Part shown: one piece after another, positions 36,688 through 43,772 of the stretch
How positions within the stretch are numbered: position 1 is the first letter of the stretch
Layout: each line of letters starts with the position of its first letter
Assembly: GCA_963816955.1 (NCBI GenBank)
Contig: CAWFME010000004.1
Location: 930,001-994,000, forward strand
DNA: 64,000 nt
Source of the DNA: DATFQI01 sp963816955
GTDB taxonomy: Bacteria; Actinomycetota; Thermoleophilia; Solirubrobacterales; Solirubrobacteraceae
Direction: 5' to 3'
Translations under genes and position numbers: made by a program
The notes under the pieces: generated by a model
Seen by the model: only the letters and a program-made list of their open reading frames with translations
Database searches by the model: none
Told to the model about the DNA's origin: nothing

Positions 36688-39081
36688 ATGAGCGCGACCG
36701 TCGACCGGCCCGCTGCGCGTGCCGCAACGACACCCGCGACTGACCCGCCGCGCGCCCTGGCGCGTGCGGAGGGCCTCGAGCTGCTCGGTGAGGTCAGCGG
36801 CTCGGGCTACAAGGACGGCGCCCGCCTGGCGCGCCGCGCCGACGGCCAGATGGTCCAGCTGCCGCCGCTCATGTACGGGCTGCTCGAGGAGGTGGACGGG
36901 CAGCGCGACCCCGCAGCGCTGGCGGACGCGATGTCCGAGCGGCTCGGGCGCAAGCTCGGGCCCGAGCACGTCCTCAAGATCGGGGAGAAGCTCGCCCAGC
37001 AGGGGCTGCTCGCCGGCTACGAGGACAAGGCGCCCGCCCGCTCGAACCCGCTGCTGTCGCTGCGCTGGAAGGTCCTCTTCACGGACCCGAAGATCACCAA
37101 GGCGATCACGCGGCCGTTCGAGCTGCTGTTCCGGCCCTGGGTGCTGATCCCGGCGCTGGTCGCGTTCCTCGCCGTCTGCTGGTTCGTCCTGATCCACAAG
37201 GGCGTCGCGGCGGCGACCTCCGAGGCGTTCGAGAACCCCGAGCTGCTGCTGCTGGTCCTCGGCCTGACGGTCGCCTCGGCGGCCTTCCACGAGATCGGCC
37301 ACGCGGCGGCCTGCCGCTACGGCGGCGGCAAGCCCGGCGGCATGGGCGCCGGCATCTACCTCGTCTGGCCCGCCTTCTACACCGACGTCACCGACGCCTA
37401 CCGGCTGCCGCGGCGCTCCCGCCTGCGCACCGACATGGGCGGCATCTACTTCAACGCCTTCGTCGCGGTGGTCACGCTCGGCGTGTGGCTGGCGACCGGG
37501 ATCGAGGCGCTCCTCCTGCTGATCGCGATCCAGATGCTGGAGATCGTCAAGAACCTCTCGCCGGTGATCCGCGCCGACGGCTACCACATCCTCTCCGACG
37601 CGACCGGCGTGCCGGACCTCTACATGCACATGGGTCCGACGCTCAGGCGCCTCTTGCCGTGGAAGCGCAACGAGCCCTCGGCCCTGAAGGGCTGGGCGCG
37701 GGTCTTCGTGACCGCGTGGGTGCTGATCATCGTCCCGATCCTGCTGGCCATGGCCTTCAGCGCGATCCTGCTGTTCCCCAAGCTCGCCGCCTCGGCGTGG
37801 GAGAGCGGCTCGAACCTCGTCTCTGCGCTGCCCGACGAGGACTTCCTGGGTGTGCTCACCTCGATCGCGCGCCTGTTCGCGCTCGCACTCCCGGTGGCGG
37901 GCGTCACGCTGATCGTGCAGCGGCTGGTCACCTCGATGGGCAAGAAGGCGTGGGGCTGGAGCGGCGGTCAGCGGCCGCGCCAGGCGCTCGTGATCGCCGG
38001 CGCGGCGGGCCTCGTCGCGCTGCTCACGTGGGCGTGGTGGCCGTCGGGCCAGTACCGGCCCGTGCGCCCGACCGACCAGGGCACGCTCGTGAGCGCCGTC
38101 CGGACCGTCAGCGCGCCGGCCACGATGGCGCGCCCGACCGGCTACGCGGCGCCGGCCCCGCTGTCGCCCGGCCGCCACCTGGCGGTCGCGCTGATCCCGC
38201 GCGGCGGGCCGACCGAGGAGCACCCCGCGCTGCTCGTGGTCAAGGAGGGCGAGGACGACCAGTCGCCCACGATCCTCGTCAGCCCCGAGGCGCCCGATGC
38301 GCGCAAGGCGCCGGCGCTCGACGACCCCGGCGCCGGTCCGAGCGCGCCGCCCGCGACCGGTTCCGCGCCTTCGGACGGGCCCAGCACGACCGCCCCGGCG
38401 ACCCAGCTCCCGTTCAAGCTGCCCGACAAGCCGGGAGAGGGCGACTCGCAGGCGCTCGCCACCAACACGACGGACGGCGGGATCGTCTACGACGTCGCCT
38501 ACTCGCTCGTGACCGTCAAGGACGGCGCGCCGGCCGACAACGAGAACAGTGCCTACGCGCTGGCGAGCTGCGACGCCTGCACGACCCTGGCGGTCTCGTT
38601 CCAGCTCGTGCTGATCGTCGGCCAGAGCGACCGGATCATGCCGATCAACGTCGCCGAGGCGCTCAACCTCAACTGCCCGGAGTGCATCACGACCGCGATC
38701 GCGAAGCAGATCGTGATCTCCGTCACCGCCGATCCGTCGCCCGAGCTGATCCGCAGGCTCACGGACGAGCTGCAGAAGCTCGACGCGATCGACACATCCG
38801 ACTCTCCGGCCGAGGTCCTGTCCCAGGTCAACGCGGTCTCCGACGCCATCAATCGCGCGCTCGAGGAGAGCGGGATCACCTACCCGAAGGCGACCCCGAC
38901 GCCGCCTTCGTCGGCGACCCCGGAACCGCAGGGCTCCGAGGCCACGCCCGAGCCCACCACCGAGGCCGCGACCCCGACCCCGACACCGACGGCGACGCCC
39001 GCGGAGACCCCGACGCCGACGGCGACCGAGACCCCGACGCCGACCCCCACGGAGACGGCGACCCCGAGCCCCACGCCCTGA
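36688..39081 (+). CDS. PqqD-like domain fused to membrane M50-type metalloprotease
   Basis: 797 residues. Residues about 30-110 resemble PqqD, the small winged-helix that binds leader peptides of RiPPs (ARLARRADGQMVQLPPL, EEVDGQRDPAALADAMSE). A multi-helix membrane core (about 145-455) follows with the zinc motif HEIGH (His201, Glu202, His205) and a second-ligand motif RADGYH (Asp297), as in site-2-type peptidases. After the last helix an external domain (about 480-735) carries CxxC pairs C628/C631 and C663/C666, then a Pro/Thr tail (about 738-797) suited to crossing the wall. Start ATG after GGGAG. Inferred role: recognition, cleavage or export of the adjacent repeat polypeptide. Confidence 0.82.
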   Translation: MSATVDRPAARAATTPATDPPRALARAEGLELLGEVSGSGYKDGARLARRADGQMVQLPPLMYGLLEEVDGQRDPAALADAMSERLGRKLGPEHVLKIGEKLAQQGLLAGYEDKAPARSNPLLSLRWKVLFTDPKITKAITRPFELLFRPWVLIPALVAFLAVCWFVLIHKGVAAATSEAFENPELLLLVLGLTVASAAFHEIGHAAACRYGGGKPGGMGAGIYLVWPAFYTDVTDAYRLPRRSRLRTDMGGIYFNAFVAVVTLGVWLATGIEALLLLIAIQMLEIVKNLSPVIRADGYHILSDATGVPDLYMHMGPTLRRLLPWKRNEPSALKGWARVFVTAWVLIIVPILLAMAFSAILLFPKLAASAWESGSNLVSALPDEDFLGVLTSIARLFALALPVAGVTLIVQRLVTSMGKKAWGWSGGQRPRQALVIAGAAGLVALLTWAWWPSGQYRPVRPTDQGTLVSAVRTVSAPATMARPTGYAAPAPLSPGRHLAVALIPRGGPTEEHPALLVVKEGEDDQSPTILVSPEAPDARKAPALDDPGAGPSAPPATGSAPSDGPSTTAPATQLPFKLPDKPGEGDSQALATNTTDGGIVYDVAYSLVTVKDGAPADNENSAYALASCDACTTLAVSFQLVLIVGQSDRIMPINVAEALNLNCPECITTAIAKQIVISVTADPSPELIRRLTDELQKLDAIDTSDSPAEVLSQVNAVSDAINRALEESGITYPKATPTPPSSATPEPQGSEATPEPTTEAATPTPTPTATPAETPTPTATETPTPTPTETATPSPTP

Positions 39082-39101
39082 GCGCTGATACCTTCGGGAA
39101 C

Positions 39102-39467
39102 GTGGCGGACCACGGACAGCCCACGTCGTACCTCGAGGCCGAGGAGGGCGTCGACGTCATCAGCTCCGACGGGGACGTCGTCGGCAAGCTCGAGCACGTG
39201 CTCGCCGACGAGCAGAGCGACATCTTCGACGGGATCGTCGTCGACACGTCCGCCGGCCCCGGCGGGCACCGCTTCGTCGACGCGCCCGACGTGGAGGGGT
39301 TCCACGAGCGCGCCGTGGTCCTGAAGGTCGCCGCCGCGGACGTCGCGGCGCTGCCCGAGCCGAGCGCCAACCCCGCCGTCATGCAGCACGGCGGCGAGGA
39401 GGATGCCATGGGCCCGCTCACCCAGAAGCTCCGCCGCGCCTGGGACCTGATCTCCGGCCGCTACTGA
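39102..39467 (+). CDS. PRC-barrel-like small protein
   Basis: 121 residues. SYLEAEEGVDVISSDGDVVGKLEHVLADE and IFDGIVVDTS match the PRC-barrel beta fold (seen in fragments here), known from RimM, photosynthetic reaction centres and many small stress proteins. The C-terminal half is helical and charged, ending KLRRAWDLISGRY. GTG at 39102 lies seven bases after TACCTT (39089-39094), so the mRNA is probably leaderless and separate from the upstream gene. It converges with the Ku genes, seven bases between stops. Confidence 0.75.
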   Translation: MADHGQPTSYLEAEEGVDVISSDGDVVGKLEHVLADEQSDIFDGIVVDTSAGPGGHRFVDAPDVEGFHERAVVLKVAAADVAALPEPSANPAVMQHGGEEDAMGPLTQKLRRAWDLISGRY

Positions 39468-39474
39468 TCCGCCG

Positions 39475-40266
39475 CTAGCGCGCCTTGGCCTCCTCGAGCG
39501 AGCGCTCGAGCGCCTCCATGAGGTCGGCCACGGGCGGGCTCTCGTCCTCGTCCTCGTCCGGGATGTCGATCGTCTGGCCCTTGGCCTTCTTCTTGACGAT
39601 CGCGCGCAGGCGCTTCTGGAACGCGTCCTCGTAGCGCGACGGGTCCCAGTCGCAGGCGAAGGACTCGATCAGCTCGACCGCCGCGTCGACCTCCTTCTTG
39701 GCCGGCTTGTCCTTCTTGGTCGGCGAGGGGATGCCCTTGGTCTCCCGGACCTCGTCGTGCCACAGCAGCGTCGTGAGCACGAGCCGCTCCTCGCGGGCAC
39801 GGATCAGCGCCAGGTACTCCTTCGTGCGCATCACGACGCGGCCGAGCGCCGCGCGGTCGCTGCGGCCCATCACCTCGACGAGCAGCCGGTAGGCGCGCTG
39901 GATGCCCTCCGCCTCGCCCGAGGGCATCAGCACGTAGGGGTGGTCGAAGTACATCGGGTCGACGTCCTCGAGGTCCACGAACGCCTCGATGTCGATCGTG
40001 CGCGACTTGTGCGGCGCGGCGGCGGCCAGCTCGGCGTCGGTGAGGATCACGAGCTCGCCATCGTCGGTCTCGTAGCCGTTGGCGATCTCGTCGTAGGGGA
40101 CCTCCTCGTCCTCCTCGGCGCAGTAGCGGTGCATCTCGATCGGCGTGTGGTCCTTGGCGTGCAGCTGGCGGAAGTGCAGGTCCTGGTCCTGCACGCCGCT
40201 GAACATGGCGACGGGGACGTTGACGAGCCCGAAGCTCAGCGACCCGGTCCAGAGGGAGCGCGGCAT
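39475..40266 (-). CDS. ku: Ku protein, second copy
   Basis: Bacterial Ku binds double-strand ends for non-homologous end joining. This 263-residue copy starts MPRSLWTGSLSFGLVNVPVAM and contains the core segments HFRQLHAKDHTPIEMHRYC, DPMYFDHPYVLMP and the end FACDWDPSRYEDAFQKRL. Its C-terminal tail is Lys/Glu-rich. The ATG overlaps the stop of the first Ku gene by one base, so both are made from one message and may form a heterodimer. Confidence 0.93.
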   Translation of the reverse strand: MPRSLWTGSLSFGLVNVPVAMFSGVQDQDLHFRQLHAKDHTPIEMHRYCAEEDEEVPYDEIANGYETDDGELVILTDAELAAAAPHKSRTIDIEAFVDLEDVDPMYFDHPYVLMPSGEAEGIQRAYRLLVEVMGRSDRAALGRVVMRTKEYLALIRAREERLVLTTLLWHDEVRETKGIPSPTKKDKPAKKEVDAAVELIESFACDWDPSRYEDAFQKRLRAIVKKKAKGQTIDIPDEDEDESPPVADLMEALERSLEEAKAR

Positions 40267-41033
40267 CAGGCGCTCAGGCTCGCCTCGAGCTGGGCGAGCA
40301 GGTCGTCGGCGGCTTCCTTCTCCTCCGGCTCGGGCAGCTGGATGTTCTTGCCGGCCGCCTTGGCCCCGATCACCTTCAGCACGTCCTGCCGGTAGCCGTC
40401 CTCGTAGGCGGACGGGTCGAAGTCCGTGTGCAGGCCGTCGACGAGCTTGCCGGCCATCTGGACCTCCTGGTCGGAGGGCTTGCGCCGCACGCGCTCGAGC
40501 TCGAAGTCCGACGGGTCGGCGACCTCGGCGGCGAAGCGCATCGTGTGCAGCGCCAGCACGTCGTCGAGCGCGCGCACGATCACCGTCCGCTCGCGGTTGT
40601 GGAAGACCCAGCGGCCGACGCCGGCGCGGTCCGCCTTCCGCAGCGCCGCGTGCAGCAGCGCGTAGGCGTCGCGGCCCTTGTCCTGGGCGCCGAGGTAGTA
40701 GGCCTTCTCGAAGTAGACCGGGTCGATCGCGCTCGCGGGCACGAAGTGGTCGACGTCGATCAGCCGGGCCTGCGAGCCCGCCGCCGCCGCGACCTCCTCG
40801 TCGGTCAGCTCGACCCACTTGCGCGCGCTCACCTGGTAGCCGCGGACCGTCTCCTTGCTGTCGACCGCCTTGCCCTCCTTGGGGCAGATCCGCCGGTGCT
40901 CGATCTTGCTCCCGTCCTTCGCGTGGACCTCGCGGAAGTGGACGGTCTTGTTGTCGGTGGCCGTGTAGACCTTCACCGGCACGTTGACGAGACCGAAGGT
41001 GATCGCGCCGTTCCAGAGCGAGCGGGGAGTCAC
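40266..41033 (-). CDS. ku: Ku protein, first copy
   Basis: 255-residue Ku: PRSLWNGAITFGLVNVPVKVY, HFREVHAKDGSKIEHRRIC, DPVYFEKAYYLGAQDKGRDAYALL and FDPSAYEDGYRQDVL are conserved. GTG at 41033 is chosen because it gives the standard Ku N-terminus; TAAGTC read on the minus strand (41041-41046) ends seven bases before it. Sequence differs widely from the second copy, so the duplication is old. The upstream side holds a long hairpin, then the LigD-type phosphoesterase gene in divergent orientation. Confidence 0.93.
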   Translation of the reverse strand: MTPRSLWNGAITFGLVNVPVKVYTATDNKTVHFREVHAKDGSKIEHRRICPKEGKAVDSKETVRGYQVSARKWVELTDEEVAAAAGSQARLIDVDHFVPASAIDPVYFEKAYYLGAQDKGRDAYALLHAALRKADRAGVGRWVFHNRERTVIVRALDDVLALHTMRFAAEVADPSDFELERVRRKPSDQEVQMAGKLVDGLHTDFDPSAYEDGYRQDVLKVIGAKAAGKNIQLPEPEEKEAADDLLAQLEASLSA

Positions 41034-41070
41034 GGGGACCGACTTACCCAGTTCAGGCGTGGCTGAGGCT

Positions 41071-41146
41071 GGCTCGACGGCACGTCCTCCCGTCGCAGCG
41101 CGCGCAAGCTTGCGCTCGAGCGCGCCGGGAGGACGTGCCGCGAGCC
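41071..41146. repeat. Long stem-loop between ku and the LigD-type gene
   Basis: A 21-bp stem with one bulged A: GGCTCG (41071-41076) and CGGCACGTCCTCCCG (41078-41092) pair with CGGGAGGACGTGCCG (41126-41140) and CGAGCC (41141-41146). The loop holds a second palindrome, GCGCAAGCTTGCGC (41102-41115). Flanks contain TTACCCAGTTCAG (41044-41056) and CTGGGTAGGG (41201-41210), which echo the motif of copies A and B of the dispersed element. It lies upstream of both divergent genes, so a regulatory or insertion-derived role is possible. The whole stretch 41034-41358 holds no gene I can support. Confidence 0.6.
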
Positions 41147-41287
41147 GCCATCGGACCCTTGGGCAGCTGCCCGTGACGTACGCCACCCTCGTTGGGCTGC
41201 CTGGGTAGGGGCAGCTGACGGCATTGGCCTTGGCCATCTGCTCTGTGTGGGGTCGCGATCTTCGCCCTTCGTGCCCGAGGATCCGTT

Positions 41288-41350
41288 GTGGTCTGCCGTC
41301 GTTGTGGCTGGCGGGCCCGGCTCAACGATCGCTGCTTCGCGTGTGGCACG
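41288..41350 (+). repeat. Zinc-ribbon-like coding segment, copy 2
   Basis: Matches 33235-33297 at about 55 of 63 positions. Frame 41288 reads VVCRRCGWRARLNDRCFACG, an intact CxxC...CxxC pair. The frame differs from that of the phosphoesterase gene starting just after it, so here it would be a separate short peptide or a remnant overlapping that gene's promoter area. Confidence 0.45.
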
Positions 41351-41358
41351 CTCTGGCC

Positions 41359-42069
41359 GTGGCGTCGCAGGTTGCTCAGCGAGGTGTGGTCGAGGGCGGT
41401 GCGGACGCCGAGGACGTGGCCGCAAAGGCGCGCGAGCTCGGGGTGCTCGGGTGGGTGCGGCCGACCGGTGAGCTGCACGCCGAGGGCTCGGAGGATGCGG
41501 TGCGGGAGCTGGTGGCGTCCCTCGGGGAGGGCGTCGACGTCGAGCGCGTGCGGGTGGAGGGCCATGAGCAGTTCGCGATCCGTGGCGTGAGCGCGGGGGT
41601 GTTCGTCGTCCAGGAGCACCAGGCGACCGCTCACCACTACGACGTGCGCCTGGAGGTCGATGGCGTCATGCGGTCGTGGGCCGTACCCAAGGGCCCTTCG
41701 CTCGACCCCGCCGCCAAGCGGCTCGCGGTCCAGGTCGAGGACCACGGCCTCGGCCACAACGACTTCGAGGGCACGCTCGGCGACGGCGGCGTGATCGTCT
41801 GGGACCGCGGCACCTACGAGCAGGGCGGCCGCGTCGCCTGGCCCGAGGCGCTGGACCGCGGTCACGCGGTCTTCGTCCTCCACGGCGAGAAGCTCCGCGG
41901 AGGCTTCGCGCTCCAGCGCACCCGAGACGGCGCCAAGCCCCAGTGGCTCTTCATCAAGCGCCGCGACGACGATGCCCGCCCCGGCTCAGACATCACGACC
42001 GAGCGACCCGAGTCCGTCGTCAGCGGCCGCACCCTTGCCGATCTGCTCGGCAGGGATCGGCCGGCGTAA
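41359..42069 (+). CDS. Degenerate acylphosphatase-like domain fused to LigD-type 3'-phosphoesterase
   Basis: The C-terminal part (from about residue 75 of 236) is the LigD phosphoesterase module that trims 3' ends before end joining: FVVQEHQATAHHYDVRLEVDG, WAVPKGPSLDP, VEDHGL and FEGTLGDGGVIVWDRG, with all metal-site His/Asp/Arg positions kept. The N-terminal 70 residues follow the acylphosphatase pattern (RELGVLGWVRPTGELHAEGS, VRELVASL, FAIRG) but lack the catalytic VQGVGFR arginine and the WVKN asparagine. No polymerase or ligase module is attached. Start GTG 41359 is the best fit; GTG 41341 is possible. Divergent from the Ku pair, so part of an NHEJ island. Confidence 0.83.
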   Translation: MASQVAQRGVVEGGADAEDVAAKARELGVLGWVRPTGELHAEGSEDAVRELVASLGEGVDVERVRVEGHEQFAIRGVSAGVFVVQEHQATAHHYDVRLEVDGVMRSWAVPKGPSLDPAAKRLAVQVEDHGLGHNDFEGTLGDGGVIVWDRGTYEQGGRVAWPEALDRGHAVFVLHGEKLRGGFALQRTRDGAKPQWLFIKRRDDDARPGSDITTERPESVVSGRTLADLLGRDRPA

Positions 42070-42075
42070 GGTCCC

Positions 42076-42098
42076 GCCAGCGCCTAAGCGACGCTGGC
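42076..42098 (+). terminator. Small hairpin after the phosphoesterase gene
   Basis: GCCAGCG (42076-42082) and CGCTGGC (42092-42098) with a 9-base loop, seven bases after the stop, no T run. A weak candidate transcript end. The stretch from here to 42361 has no supported gene. Confidence 0.35.
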
Positions 42099-42361
42099 AC
42101 GAGCCCCGCCATCACCTCCTTCCGGTGCGGCAACGCAACCGACGGGCGCCTGCGCCAGTCTGCTCTCTCAGTGGTCGTGCGGAGGGACGCGGCTCCGAGG
42201 AGCGTGCGCCGCTCTCGGGCTCTCGATCTGGCCGGCCCGCTCGACGTCCATAAGGGCATGCCGCGAGCCCGTGCTCGTGCTTCCGGTGTTGCTCGCGCGA
42301 AGCGGCACTCGGCCCGCTGGCGCTCGCAGTGTTGGTGGCAGGCGAAAGCGGAAGGTCAGCC

Positions 42362-42988
42362 TCAGGCGTTCCACGGCCAGACGGTGCCGCCGTCGCGGAC
42401 CCATGCTTCGGCGGCAGGGAACGCCCAGACCCAAAACGTGTTCAGGTTGGATGGTTCATCGGTCGGGAGGTCGTCCGGCGCATGCTCGAAGGGGTTGACC
42501 CTCACTGCGTGCTTCTTCATCCAGGTCTTGATGCGGTGGTGAAGCCGGAGCAACTCGGAAGGCTGTTGAGCAGAAACCCTGGCTTGTGCCTGGAGCAGGC
42601 CCGGACACAATGCGCCGTTGGTGTGCCAGTGACACCTCGACCATCGAAGGATGGGTGATCGCTCGGGGTCGAGCACATCGCGCCAATCATCCGTTGCGTT
42701 CTGGGTGAGTTTCAGCGCGACCTGTCCGACGAGGTCCTGGGCGGTGGGGGCGTCGCCGAGCCGGCGCAGTTCGCCACCTTCGGGCCACCAGAAGAGGAAG
42801 GCGCTCGGCTCTTCCGGCTCCCGAAGGGGTTCAGACGGCGGCGGTAATGGCGGTGGGTCGAGCCGACCACGAAACAGCGGTGGGCCATCGCGTAGGTCAT
42901 CCGATCGCAGCAGGTGCAAGCCCCGGGCGTCGGTCAAGTGCTCCACAAGCAACCGCTCGTCTTCTGGCAGCAAGAGAAAACCACCCAC
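42362..42988 (-). CDS. Hypothetical protein in a compositionally distinct island
   Basis: 208 residues, rich in Trp, Pro and His in its second half (SPILRWSRCHWHTNGALCPG, LLRLHHRIKTWMKKHAVRVN, FWVWAFPAAEAWVRDGG). No family is recognised. GTG 42988 is supported by TAGGCT on the minus strand (42996-43001), seven bases upstream. Third-codon G/C is visibly lower than in neighbouring genes, which hints at horizontal transfer. It stands alone between the NHEJ island and a truncated Hcp gene. Confidence 0.6.
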   Translation of the reverse strand: MGGFLLLPEDERLLVEHLTDARGLHLLRSDDLRDGPPLFRGRLDPPPLPPPSEPLREPEEPSAFLFWWPEGGELRRLGDAPTAQDLVGQVALKLTQNATDDWRDVLDPERSPILRWSRCHWHTNGALCPGLLQAQARVSAQQPSELLRLHHRIKTWMKKHAVRVNPFEHAPDDLPTDEPSNLNTFWVWAFPAAEAWVRDGGTVWPWNA

Positions 42989-43444
42989 TGGCGAAAGCCT
43001 AGGGTCCCCCGCATCCCGCTGCTCCAGCTTCGAGGCAGACGCGATAGCGCGACCGGCATTGGAACGGCTCTCCCCTCTCGCGCAAAGCGCAACTCCGGAT
43101 AGGCAACGCTGGACTACTCCCAGCGCGTGAAGTCAACACTGAGCGTGGGCCCCTTCGGCGTGCGTATCGCACCACGAAAGGGCCCACGGTCTCGCGCTCT
43201 CGCTTTCGCGTGATTCCGGCAGCGGTGGCGCAGGTGTCGTCGACGACCTTCGGCGGGTGGCGCGAAAGGGCGCTTCGGGCCGGGGAGCTTTTTCGGGCGC
43301 TGCTGCGGCGTGTGGAGTGCCGGGGCAGGGAACGAAAAAGTCCACGGCGGGTTCCATTTCGTGACAGGACCCGCCGCCTGCGACGCCGGTCCCTGAGCCG
43401 TCAGCGGAGCGGGCCCGCGGGTGCGGGCCCGCACGCCTCCTACG
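42989..43444. other. Gene-poor, less G/C-rich spacer
   Basis: No convincing gene on either strand. Visible structure: the minus-strand -10 hexamer for the gene at 42362-42988; a small palindrome GTCGTCGACGAC near 43236; similar phrases CGAAAGGGCCCACGG (about 43176) and CGAAAAAGTCCACGG (about 43332); and a strong hairpin at its right end. It reads like decayed or imported DNA. Confidence 0.4.
43409..43432. terminator. Strong hairpin after the Hcp remnant
   Basis: GCGGGCCCGC (43409-43418), loop GGGT, GCGGGCCCGC (43423-43432): perfect 10-bp stem made of a self-complementary unit. It lies 12 bases beyond the stop of the minus-strand Hcp remnant and probably ends the GH3 transcript. Confidence 0.55.
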
Positions 43445-43759
43445 TCATTCGCCGCCGCTGGGGAGGCCGAACGCCGGGACGTTGCCGATGGTCTGGTTGA
43501 ACGCGCCGTAGGCCAGCGACACCGATTCGGTCGACTCGCCGACTCGCCCGCTCTGCTGGAGGGAGGAGACGATGACCTGCCGGAGCTCGTACTCGACGGC
43601 GAACGGCGCCCCGGGGCCGCCGATCGGTGCGGAGACGGTGATCTCGGCGAAGTGGGTCCCGCTGGTCACGGCCAGCGTCAGCTCGGCGCTCAGCGGGTCG
43701 ATCCGCTTGCTCAGGTGGAAGTCCGCGAGCACCGCCTTGCCGGCGCCGACCGGGCCCAA
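43445..43759 (-). pseudogene. 5'-truncated Hcp (type VI secretion tube-like) gene
   Basis: The 104 codons match the C-terminal two thirds of Hcp1-family proteins: GAGKAVLADFHLSKRIDPLS corresponds to the usual AGK(V)xFQDF.(F/V)TK.IDKAS start of the core; then HFAEITVSAP, VEYELRQVIVSSLQQSG and STESVSLAYGAFNQTI follow. The N-terminal strands (about 45-50 residues) are absent: the region that should encode them is the 3' end of the GH3 gene. Only TTG 43759 could start it. No other type VI genes are seen here. Hcp-like proteins without a T6SS occur in many actinobacteria. Confidence 0.65.
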
Positions 43760-43772
43760 CGCTCGGCCGGAA

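Noticed and set aside
43114..43434. Pro/Arg-rich frame of about 106 codons on the minus strand
   Set aside because: Composition is that of a shadow frame in G/C-rich DNA, with no motif and no promoter hexamer.
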